Source: Prevotellaceae bacterium (GTDB taxonomy: Bacteria; Bacteroidota; Bacteroidia; Bacteroidales; Bacteroidaceae). From it: a stretch of 5,891 nt of DNA. The position numbers and the translations under genes were made by a program. The stretch is taken from the NCBI GenBank assembly GCA_905371275.1, contig CAJPLH010000120.1, positions 1-5,891 on the forward strand. The letters are read 5' to 3'. Below are positions 1 to 5,715 of the stretch, in pieces (the stretch's first letter is position 1; every line of letters begins with the position of its first letter). The notes beneath the pieces are model-generated. The model made no database searches. It was not told the DNA's origin and was given only the letters and a program-made list of their open reading frames with translations.

Positions 1-1440
1 TATCACATTCCCACCAACTCTAGTTTTCTGGCGGTAATTTTGGCCTCTCCCATCAGAGAATCTCAAGAATATATGTCAGCCCTCCCCACAACAATTTATG
101 GGATTCTCGTTCTTCTTTTGGGAATCACTGCTGCGCTGAGCTATTGGGGAACACGCTTTTTATCATCTCATCGCAAATTCTGGCAGAAAAAAAACGCATT
201 ACGCCTGGCACAAATCGGAATTATCATATGTTTCCTTACTAGTTTTGCTTGTTTTTCGCGCAATGCCATCAACTACAAGCAAAACGTTTTTGATAACTCT
301 GTACGAAGTTCCAACTCTGCCGATCGTCTGTTTTGGAGCATTTTACGCGCGATGAAAGAAAGAACGCTCATCAATCAGCATATCGCCACCATGACCGATG
401 CCGCGCACTTTACTCCTTTCATCGTTCAACCTTCAATACAAGAACCTTTGAAAGTTGTGGTGATTCTTGGCGAATCTGCACGAGCTGACTTCATGAGTGC
501 TTATGGCTATCCTAGAAACACGACTCCTGCTCTTGACTCTTTAATCAACACGAAGGAAGTTATCGCTTATAACGATGCCGTAAGCAGTGCTCCTTCCACC
601 TATTTGTCAGGACAACGCATCTTTACTTTTTGGGACAGTAAACCAGGAAAAGAATGGTACGACTTTCCCGATCTCACCACCACGTTCAAACGAGCGAACT
701 TCAAAACGAAATGGATTTCTAACCAAGATTTCTCTGACTACTCCAGCATTGAACGCGTATTCACCACGTCTGCCGACACGTTCATATCCACCGCGGCTTT
801 CATGAACAACTTGACAGAAAGTTCCATAGATGAACGCTTAATACCTCATATTCTCTCTGACACCATCTCTGCTCCAAGTCTTACGGTCATTCATCTCATG
901 GGGAACCACCACACCTACCATCTCCGTTATCCTCCAGCGTTTGACTTTTTCAAAGCCAAGGATATGGAGGAATGCAGCACAGAGAATGCGAAAAGTCAGA
1001 AAGCGGCCTATCTCAACTCTTTGCGCTATACAGACCATTTGCTCGAAAAGATAATAAAGCACTACTCTTCTCAGCGCGCCCTTGTGTTTTATTTCTCTGA
1101 CCACGGCGAAATGGTGGACGAACCAGAGGAACGCGGATTCTTTGGTCACGGAACAAACGTAGACCATCCCACTGTTGATGTCCCCTTCTTCGTCTATGCT
1201 TCGCCACAACTTCGCAAGGAGCATCCCGAACTCTGGGAGCGCATCAAGAAAGCACAGTTCCGCCCCATCTCCACGGCTTGGTTCACCAACTCCCTCACAA
1301 GTCTGCTGGGCATCCGCACGAAATACAACGATGAACGCTACAATTTCTTCAGCGACAAATTCACCAATCCCACTCGCATTGCCGTACAAGGCAATGAACG
1401 ACACACCGTTCCACCACTGAAACGAAAAAGAGTAAAATAA
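1..1440 (+). CDS. EptA/CptA-family phosphoethanolamine transferase, 5'-truncated by window edge (paralog 1)
   Basis: This protein probably transfers phosphoethanolamine from phosphatidylethanolamine to a lipid A or LPS-type glycolipid on the periplasmic face of the inner membrane. The frame is open from base 1. A TTG at 40 is not a credible start, because it falls inside the conserved motif ILAS-x3-E, which lies near residue 114 in paralogs 2 and 3. About 101 residues are therefore missing upstream. Two membrane helices are visible (about bases 94-162 and 196-258), equivalent to helices 4 and 5 of the paralogs. The catalytic domain starts at PLKVVVILGESARAD. By alignment with MCR-1, the metal Glu is at 472-474, the nucleophile Thr (SAPST) at 598-600, the GNH His at 907-909, Asp-His of SDHGE at 1099-1104, and the GHG His at 1147-1149. 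The periplasmic part has only one Cys, so the disulfides usual in EptA/MCR are absent. The WISNQ stretch recalls CptA/EptC-type enzymes. The acceptor is unknown. It is the first visible gene of a likely three-gene operon. Confidence 0.88.
   Translation, partial: YHIPTNSSFLAVILASPIRESQEYMSALPTTIYGILVLLLGITAALSYWGTRFLSSHRKFWQKKNALRLAQIGIIICFLTSFACFSRNAINYKQNVFDNSVRSSNSADRLFWSILRAMKERTLINQHIATMTDAAHFTPFIVQPSIQEPLKVVVILGESARADFMSAYGYPRNTTPALDSLINTKEVIAYNDAVSSAPSTYLSGQRIFTFWDSKPGKEWYDFPDLTTTFKRANFKTKWISNQDFSDYSSIERVFTTSADTFISTAAFMNNLTESSIDERLIPHILSDTISAPSLTVIHLMGNHHTYHLRYPPAFDFFKAKDMEECSTENAKSQKAAYLNSLRYTDHLLEKIIKHYSSQRALVFYFSDHGEMVDEPEERGFFGHGTNVDHPTVDVPFFVYASPQLRKEHPELWERIKKAQFRPISTAWFTNSLTSLLGIRTKYNDERYNFFSDKFTNPTRIAVQGNERHTVPPLKRKRVK
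928..1437 (+). repeat. Homogenised 510-bp 3' block, copy 1
   Basis: This is the 3' part of paralog 1, encoding the last 170 residues from YPPAF onward. It aligns without gaps to 2748-3257 and 4555-5064. Identical DNA runs include 35 nt (1084-1118 against 2904-2938) and 45 nt (1318-1362 against 4945-4989). By hand count the protein is about 90% identical to copy 2 (17 differences in 170). Confidence 0.85.
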
Positions 1441-1472
1441 CGTCACTTGGTTTTTATCATACAGACATTGGT
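1441..1472 (+). other. Intergenic leader between paralogs 1 and 2
   Basis: This 32-bp gap has no GGAGG-like Shine-Dalgarno sequence before the ATG at 1473, no hairpin with a T run, and no clear Bacteroidota-type TAnnTTTG promoter. It is consistent with co-transcription and with the SD-independent initiation common in Bacteroidota. Confidence 0.5.
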
Positions 1473-3260
1473 ATGACATTACAAACAAAACTGAAACAGA
1501 ATACTTATCAACTTCTCTTGCTCATATTAGGAAGTCTTTTCTCTGTATTCCTTAGTATATGGGTAACTTATATAGCCGTCGAGAACAACGAGCTCAGTGG
1601 CTACAACCTCTTTTTGGCTCCATTCCTGCAAACTCTCTATTTTCTTGGGGCTCATTTCGTTTTTTCCTTCATCTATAGGTCTATTCCTTGGAGAAAAATA
1701 GCTCCCATCCTACTCATCATTGAGACAGCCACCATCTTCATTCCATATTTTCTGGATTGTGCGTTGCTATTTTACTTCCATAGAAGCTACAACTACGACA
1801 TTAGCCAGAGCATCCTTGCTAGTAATCCCCAAGAAGCATGGGAATTTATAACGTCCTTAGGATTTCGTCTGCTCTTGATGATTCCAACTGCTCTTCTTGG
1901 GCTATTCGCCACTTTTCTATTCGCGTTTAAGTTATTACGCAAATACCAAAACCATCGTAGCCTTCGTTGGCTTTTGCAGCCTTCAAGGTCATTGATTGTT
2001 GTAAGTGTGTTCACCTGGAGTTGCATTGCACTATTGCAAAGCTACAGAGGTTTATCCAGAAACTTTGAAGAGAATAAACCTTATTCCACCTCCATAGACC
2101 GATTCTACTGGACTACTTACGCAGTACTCAGAGACAGACAAAATCTTAGCAAGCATTTGCTTAAGATGAAATCACCCGAGCATTTCAAAGGATTGACACA
2201 CCAACCCACTCTTGGCGTTCCTTTGAAAGTAGTGGTGATCTTAGGAGAATCGGCACGAGCCGATTTGATGTCAGCCTATGGATACGAACGTCCCACCACA
2301 CCTTGGCTTGATTCTATCAGTAAAACCTCTGAAGACGTGGTGCTATTCAATGATGTCTGCAGTTCTGGTCCGAACACCATCATGTCTAGTCAGAGAATTT
2401 TCACCTTTTGGAACAACATCCCAAACAAAGCATGGTACAACTATCCTGACCTCACGAATGTACTAGCGCACGCTGGTTACTATACGCAATGGATTACTCA
2501 GCAGAACCCCCAAAACATGTATGCTATAGAACGTTTATTTGCTAATTCAGCTCATAAACTCTACAAGACACATAGATATACGAGCCTTTACAAAATCAAG
2601 GATTCCTCCCTCTCAGCAATGGCTTATGATGAAGCACTATTGCCCGCTCTTCATCGCTACGATTCCCCAAATACCACTCATGTAAACAGAAAAAACATTT
2701 TTACGGTGGTGCACCTCATGGGAAGTCATCAAAACTATTCGGAGCGCTATCCTCCAGCGTTTGACTTTTTCAAAGCTAAGGATATGAAGGAATGCCTCAC
2801 GGATGATGCCAAACGACAGAAAGCGGCTTATCTCAACACCCTGCGCTACACAGACCATTTGCTCGAAAAGATGATAAAGCACTACTCTTCTCAGCGCGCG
2901 TTAGTGTTTTATTTCTCTGACCACGGCGAAATGGTGGATGAACCAGAAGAACGCGGATTCTTTGGACACGGAGGAGATGTTAACCACCCTTCGGTAGATG
3001 TTCCCTTCTTTGTCTATGCTTCGCCACAACTCCGCAAAGAGCATCCCGAACTCTGGGAACACATCAAGAAAGCGCAGTTCCGTCCCATCTCCACAGCATG
3101 GTTCACCAACTCCCTCACAAGTTTGCTGGGCATCCACACGAAATACAACGACGAACGCTACAATTTCTTCAGCGACAAATTCGCCAACCCCACGCGCATT
3201 GCAGTGCAAGGCGATGAACGACACGAAGTACCGCCCTTGAAACGAAAAAGAGTAAGATAA
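1473..3260 (+). CDS. EptA/CptA-family phosphoethanolamine transferase (paralog 2, complete, 595 aa)
   Basis: This is a complete membrane-anchored PEtN transferase. Five hydrophobic helices are predicted at about residues 12-35, 46-68, 76-101, 126-154 and 172-190, followed by a periplasmic alkaline-phosphatase-like (sulfatase fold) domain from about residue 250. Catalytic and metal residues inferred by alignment with MCR-1 are Glu259 (GES), nucleophile Thr302 (SGPNT), His419 (GSH), Asp483 and His484 (SDHGE) and His499 (GHG). The PE-binding motif N-x3-T-x3-E of MCR-1 appears as Ser113-x3-Ser117-x3-Glu121. The periplasmic domain has two Cys (296 and 441). The ATG at 1473 is chosen because a short polar segment directly precedes helix 1 and the protein then matches paralog 3 from its first residues (K-x-x-QNT-x-QL). 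Residues 426-595 are about 90% identical to both neighbours, whereas residues 1-250 are far less alike. Length is close to that usual for the family. The acceptor (lipid A, core sugar or another surface glycan) cannot be assigned. Confidence 0.93.
   Translation: MTLQTKLKQNTYQLLLLILGSLFSVFLSIWVTYIAVENNELSGYNLFLAPFLQTLYFLGAHFVFSFIYRSIPWRKIAPILLIIETATIFIPYFLDCALLFYFHRSYNYDISQSILASNPQEAWEFITSLGFRLLLMIPTALLGLFATFLFAFKLLRKYQNHRSLRWLLQPSRSLIVVSVFTWSCIALLQSYRGLSRNFEENKPYSTSIDRFYWTTYAVLRDRQNLSKHLLKMKSPEHFKGLTHQPTLGVPLKVVVILGESARADLMSAYGYERPTTPWLDSISKTSEDVVLFNDVCSSGPNTIMSSQRIFTFWNNIPNKAWYNYPDLTNVLAHAGYYTQWITQQNPQNMYAIERLFANSAHKLYKTHRYTSLYKIKDSSLSAMAYDEALLPALHRYDSPNTTHVNRKNIFTVVHLMGSHQNYSERYPPAFDFFKAKDMKECLTDDAKRQKAAYLNTLRYTDHLLEKMIKHYSSQRALVFYFSDHGEMVDEPEERGFFGHGGDVNHPSVDVPFFVYASPQLRKEHPELWEHIKKAQFRPISTAWFTNSLTSLLGIHTKYNDERYNFFSDKFANPTRIAVQGDERHEVPPLKRKRVR
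2748..3257 (+). repeat. Homogenised 510-bp 3' block, copy 2
   Basis: This is the 3' part of paralog 2 (residues 426-595). It is gap-free against the equivalent blocks of the two neighbours, with 17 of 170 residues different from each by hand count. The block covers the SDHGE motif, the following His and the basic tail. Confidence 0.85.
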
Positions 3261-3306
3261 CAAACTTCGAGTATAAAAACTACTTCACTTATCAATTCAA
3301 CAGAAA
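3261..3306 (+). other. Intergenic leader between paralogs 2 and 3
   Basis: This 46-bp AT-rich gap has no Shine-Dalgarno sequence, no terminator hairpin and no TAnnTTTG box. An A-rich stretch immediately precedes the ATG at 3307, as is typical of SD-less Bacteroidota starts. Co-transcription of the two genes is likely. Confidence 0.5.
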
Positions 3307-5070
3307 ATGAACATCTCATCCAAATTTCGACAAAACACTTTTCAATTGACCTTATTATTCTGGGGAACAGGCTTACTTCTCCTCACCATTTTATTGATGG
3401 CATTGAATGCAGAGAGTAAAATGAGAAGTCTTACAGTTCTTCTTGGTACGTTCCTACAGGTCCCAACGTTTTGGGGATTACATTTCATTTTCTCACTCAT
3501 TTATCGTGCCATTCCCTGCAGAAAGGTCAACTGGATTGTGCTTTTCATAGAGACACTTCTCCTTATCACCGCAGCCATTGTAGAAATACCTGTGTTGTTT
3601 TTCTTGAAATGCATCTTTGACAGCTATCTTGCAATCAGTATTTTAGCCACCAATACTAATGAAGCACAAGAATTTCTCATCTCACTAGGCATCGCACCAT
3701 TAGCAGCTCTCCAGTTATGCATTCTTCTATCGTTAGCCGGGTGCTGTTATGCCGTAATCCGCATACAGCGTAATGCAAAGCTGCAACAGAAACTACATTG
3801 GATTTCTCACCCTTCTCATTATTTGGTATTCATTTGTATCATTTTCTGGGGAACATTCACTGCCTATTATGGTTATCGTAAGTATACTGGCATTGCGTAT
3901 CCCACAAAACGTATTGCCACCACCTATGACCGTTTCATTTGGAGTTCCGCCATTGCCTTAAAAGATAAATACGATCTTAAAGACAACTTGATAAAGCTAA
4001 AAGAAGAAAGCAACTTTCTAGGTATGACTCATAACACCACGGTCAACGAACCTTTGAAAGTAGTTATTATTCTTGGCGAATCTGCACGCGCAGACTTCAT
4101 GTCGGCCTATGGCTACGAACGCCCTACAACCCCTTGGCTTGATTCTATCAGTAAAAACACTGAAGACCTAGTGCTCTTCAATGATGTTTGCAGCTCTGCA
4201 TCCAGCACAATACTCTCTTGTCAGCGGATTTTCACCTATTGGAATAATGCACCCGGACAACAATGGTATGACTTTCCAGACTTAACAAATACCCTTGCTC
4301 ATTGCGGTTATTATACCCAATGGATAACCAATCAAAAGATTGCAGATATGTGTGCTGTAGAAAAATCTATAGCGAGCTCAGCTCATGATGTTCATGCTAC
4401 AAACAAAGTTATGGATTTTTATCAAGATCCATACGATGAAACATTGCTCCCAGAACTTGAACGCCACGATGGTTTAAAGAATACGGCAAAAAAGGACAAT
4501 AACAGTCTTACGGTAATTCATTTAATGGGTAGCCATATGTATTACAAACAACGCTATCCTAAAACTTTTGACTTCTTCAAAGCCAAGGATATGAAGGAGT
4601 GTCTCACGGATGATGCAAAAAGCCAAAAAGCAGCCTACCTCAATACCTTGCGCTATACAGACTATTTGCTCGAAAAGATGATAAAGCACTACTCTTCTCA
4701 ACGCGCGTTAGTGTTTTATTTCTCAGACCACGGCGAAATGGTGGACGAACCTCAACAGCGCGGAACCTTCTGTCATAGTATAAATGTAGACCATCCCTCT
4801 GTTGATGTGCCCTTCTTCGTTTATGCTTCACCACAACTCCGCAAAGAGCATCCCGAACTCTGGGAGCGTATCAAGAAAGCCCAGTTCCGATCCATATCAA
4901 CAGCATGGTTCACCAACTCCCTCACCAGCCTTTTGGGTATTCATACGAAATACAACGATGAACGCTACAATTTCTTCAGCGACAAATTCGCCAACCCCAC
5001 TCGCATTGCCGTGCAAGGCGATGAACGACATACAGTTCCACCGCTGAAACAAAAAAGGGTAAAAGGCTAG
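3307..5070 (+). CDS. EptA/CptA-family phosphoethanolamine transferase (paralog 3, complete, 587 aa)
   Basis: This is the third member of the tandem array, with the same architecture: five predicted helices at about residues 12-32, 46-67, 75-100, 122-151 and 171-188, then the periplasmic catalytic domain from about residue 249. Inferred active-site residues are Glu258 (GES), nucleophile Thr301 (SASST), His410 (GSH), Asp474 and His475 (SDHGE) and His490. The lipid-binding motif is Ser111-x3-Thr115-x3-Glu119, the closest of the three to N-x3-T-x3-E of MCR-1. Unlike its neighbours it has six periplasmic Cys (295, 305, 333, 349, 432, 489). Cys295 and Cys305 bracket the nucleophile ten residues apart, the same spacing as the C281-C291 disulfide of MCR-1 but shifted by two residues. 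The segment before His490 reads GTFCHS instead of GFFGHG. The final codons add a Gly before TAG. A terminator hairpin follows 45 bp after the stop, so this is probably the last gene of the operon. Confidence 0.93.
   Translation: MNISSKFRQNTFQLTLLFWGTGLLLLTILLMALNAESKMRSLTVLLGTFLQVPTFWGLHFIFSLIYRAIPCRKVNWIVLFIETLLLITAAIVEIPVLFFLKCIFDSYLAISILATNTNEAQEFLISLGIAPLAALQLCILLSLAGCCYAVIRIQRNAKLQQKLHWISHPSHYLVFICIIFWGTFTAYYGYRKYTGIAYPTKRIATTYDRFIWSSAIALKDKYDLKDNLIKLKEESNFLGMTHNTTVNEPLKVVIILGESARADFMSAYGYERPTTPWLDSISKNTEDLVLFNDVCSSASSTILSCQRIFTYWNNAPGQQWYDFPDLTNTLAHCGYYTQWITNQKIADMCAVEKSIASSAHDVHATNKVMDFYQDPYDETLLPELERHDGLKNTAKKDNNSLTVIHLMGSHMYYKQRYPKTFDFFKAKDMKECLTDDAKSQKAAYLNTLRYTDYLLEKMIKHYSSQRALVFYFSDHGEMVDEPQQRGTFCHSINVDHPSVDVPFFVYASPQLRKEHPELWERIKKAQFRSISTAWFTNSLTSLLGIHTKYNDERYNFFSDKFANPTRIAVQGDERHTVPPLKQKRVKG
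4555..5064 (+). repeat. Homogenised 510-bp 3' block, copy 3
   Basis: This is the 3' part of paralog 3, gap-free against the other two copies. Its differences from copy 2 cluster around the last metal-site His (residues 483-493 of paralog 3), while long flanking stretches are identical or differ only silently. Confidence 0.85.
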
Positions 5071-5115
5071 CAAAGAAATCCAACGCAATAGTCCCCTACT
5101 TTTATCCCAACACGC

Positions 5116-5187
5116 TAGACCTCAACGTTTTGAGCCTCACAGCAATACTACGCTGTGTCGCTTTAACGCTGAGGTCTATCTTTTTCT
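5116..5187 (+). terminator. Long hairpin with T5 tail, probable operon terminator
   Basis: The outer arms TAGACCTCA (5116-5124) and TGAGGTCTA (5170-5178) are perfectly complementary. After one mismatch the stem continues with CGTT/AACG (5126-5129 with 5165-5168). An inner stem pairs CACAGC (5138-5143) with GCTGTG (5152-5157) around an 8-nt loop. T5 follows at 5181-5185. The position 45 bp after the stop of paralog 3 and the T run on the + strand fit intrinsic termination of the transferase operon. Confidence 0.75.
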
Positions 5188-5214
5188 ATTTCATCAAGTG
5201 GTCATTCACTGCAA

Positions 5215-5302
5215 ACGACGGCTTGTTTTATGAAAAACGACGTGTCGTTTTGAGAGAAACAACGTGTCGTTTTGTGAGAAATAACGGCTCGTTTTTTAGA
5301 AC
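5215..5302. repeat. Four tandem 22-bp imperfect repeats
   Basis: Units start at 5215, 5237, 5259 and 5281 with an exact 22-bp period. The shared core ACGKSTCGTTTT (one mismatch in unit 1) begins at 5218, 5240, 5262 and 5284, followed in most units by a GA-rich tail. An inverted copy of the core (AACGACACG) lies at 5320-5328. The period is close to two helical turns, which would put all cores on one face of the DNA. A set of operator sites or iteron-like binding sites is possible. No partner protein is encoded in the window. Confidence 0.7.
5234..5251. promoter_or_regulatory. 18-nt dyad-symmetric site, possible operator
   Basis: AAAACGAC-GT-GTCGTTTT has perfect 8-bp arms around a 2-bp centre. 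It spans the junction of the first and second 22-bp repeats. The centre is too short for a good hairpin, so a binding site for a dimeric protein is more plausible than an RNA stem. The other three repeat units carry weaker versions of the same dyad. Confidence 0.4.
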
Positions 5303-5388
5303 GCAATGGAGGGGGAATGAACGACACGGAAAAGTGCAAATTGAAAAACGAGAAATTGAATTGTGAAAAGACCTATAATATCCCCTCT

Positions 5389-5410
5389 CGCGCGTACGTA
5401 CGCGCGCGCA
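5389..5410. other. Alternating pyrimidine-purine tract with 18-bp palindrome (Z-DNA-prone)
   Basis: All 22 bases strictly alternate pyrimidine and purine, mostly CG with some TA and a final CA. The first 18 (5389-5406) form the perfect palindrome CGCGCGTACGTACGCGCG. Such sequences can adopt Z-DNA or cruciforms under negative supercoiling. Confidence 0.7.
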
Positions 5411-5427
5411 TCTACAGGAGTTTTTAC

Positions 5428-5452
5428 TTTTTTGCTGTCACAAGTGTCACAG
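5428..5452 (+). repeat. Perfect 25-bp inverted repeat, left copy
   Basis: T6 followed by GCTGTCACAAGTGTCACAG is an exact reverse complement of 5645-5669, with 192 bp between the copies. The copy contains two direct GTCACA hexamers 9 bp apart. Confidence 0.9.
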
Positions 5453-5644
5453 ACCTTGTTGTAAATTATTGTTTGATAGCGTGTTACGAGTGATTGTATA
5501 TAGATTTTAACAATCGAGTGATTTGATGGGGCAAAAATCAATGGAAACGAGAGGGAAAAGCGCGTTTTTCAGGTCTGCGTTTTTGGAGATTTCCTCTGTT
5601 TTTTCTCTGATTTACCTTGTTTTCTTTCCAAAAAAATATTCCAC
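5453..5644. other. Interior of the inverted-repeat element, no gene seen
   Basis: This is AT-rich DNA without a supportable reading frame. It holds a 9-bp direct repeat CGAGTGATT (5487-5495 and 5515-5523) and a short inverted pair GATTGT/ACAATC (5492-5497 and 5510-5515). ACCTTGTT occurs near both ends of the interior. Confidence 0.4.
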
Positions 5645-5669
5645 CTGTGACACTTGTGACAGCAAAAAA
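5645..5669 (-). repeat. Perfect 25-bp inverted repeat, right copy
   Basis: This is the exact reverse complement of 5428-5452. It is followed by a small hairpin, CAACA-tcgc-TGTTG (5671-5684), before the GC-alternating tract. Confidence 0.9.
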
Positions 5670-5688
5670 TCAACATCGCTGTTGGAAG

Positions 5689-5712
5689 GCGCGCGCGCTA
5701 CACGCATACACG
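5689..5712. other. Second alternating purine-pyrimidine tract (Z-DNA-prone)
   Basis: (GC)5 at 5689-5698 is followed by the alternating TACACGCATACACG at 5699-5712, with one break in phase between them. It is the mirror-placed counterpart of the tract at 5389-5410 in the opposite arm of the inverted-repeat element. Confidence 0.6.
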
Positions 5713-5715
5713 AGA

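Larger units (their letters stand above)
5386..5715. repeat. 330-bp inverted-repeat element, MITE-like or regulatory
   Basis: The left arm (5386-5452) and the reverse complement of the right arm (5715-5645) share the same order: terminal TCTCG, an alternating pyrimidine-purine tract ending in a GC run, an 18-19 nt poorly matching spacer, then an identical 25-mer. The interior (5453-5644) has no credible gene. The layout suggests a short non-autonomous mobile element or a folded intergenic repeat. No clear target-site duplication touches the ends, so the mobile-element reading is tentative. Confidence 0.5.

Noticed and set aside
838..1488. 216-codon minus-strand open frame opposite paralog 1, with similar minus-strand frames opposite paralogs 2 and 3
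   Set aside because: They recur only because the sense-strand 3' block is repeated three times. Their translations show no independent domain, and the sense strand has a clear enzyme with conserved catalytic residues.
1473..3260. Arylsulfatase or LtaS-type enzyme instead of PEtN transferase
   Set aside because: There is no C/S-x-P-x-R sulfatase signature. The GES, S-x3-T nucleophile, G-S/N-H and SDHGE set with five N-terminal helices and an ILA-x4-E motif fits EptA/CptA better. LtaS-like activity is less likely but not excluded.
5215..5302. CRISPR array
   Set aside because: The 22-bp units are directly adjacent with no spacers, and there are no cas genes in the window.
5130..5366. 78-codon plus-strand open frame
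   Set aside because: It starts inside the terminator hairpin and runs through the 22-bp repeats, so its peptide only reflects the repeats.
5300..5366. Possible relic of a fourth transferase copy: an in-frame GNERH followed by basic residues resembles the tail of paralog 1
   Set aside because: The DNA match is only about 12 nt, nothing upstream aligns with the rest of the block, and the same bases are explained as an inverted copy of the 22-bp repeat core.
5374..5379. TATAAT hexamer as a sigma70-type -10 box
   Set aside because: There is no -35 box at usual spacing, the likely host uses TAnnTTTG-type promoters, and no supported gene follows.
5472..5508. Bacteroidota-type promoter (TTTG at 5472-5475 with TAGATTTT at 5501-5508)
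   Set aside because: The spacing of 25 bp is longer than the usual 19-21, the -7 box lacks its final G, and no gene lies downstream.
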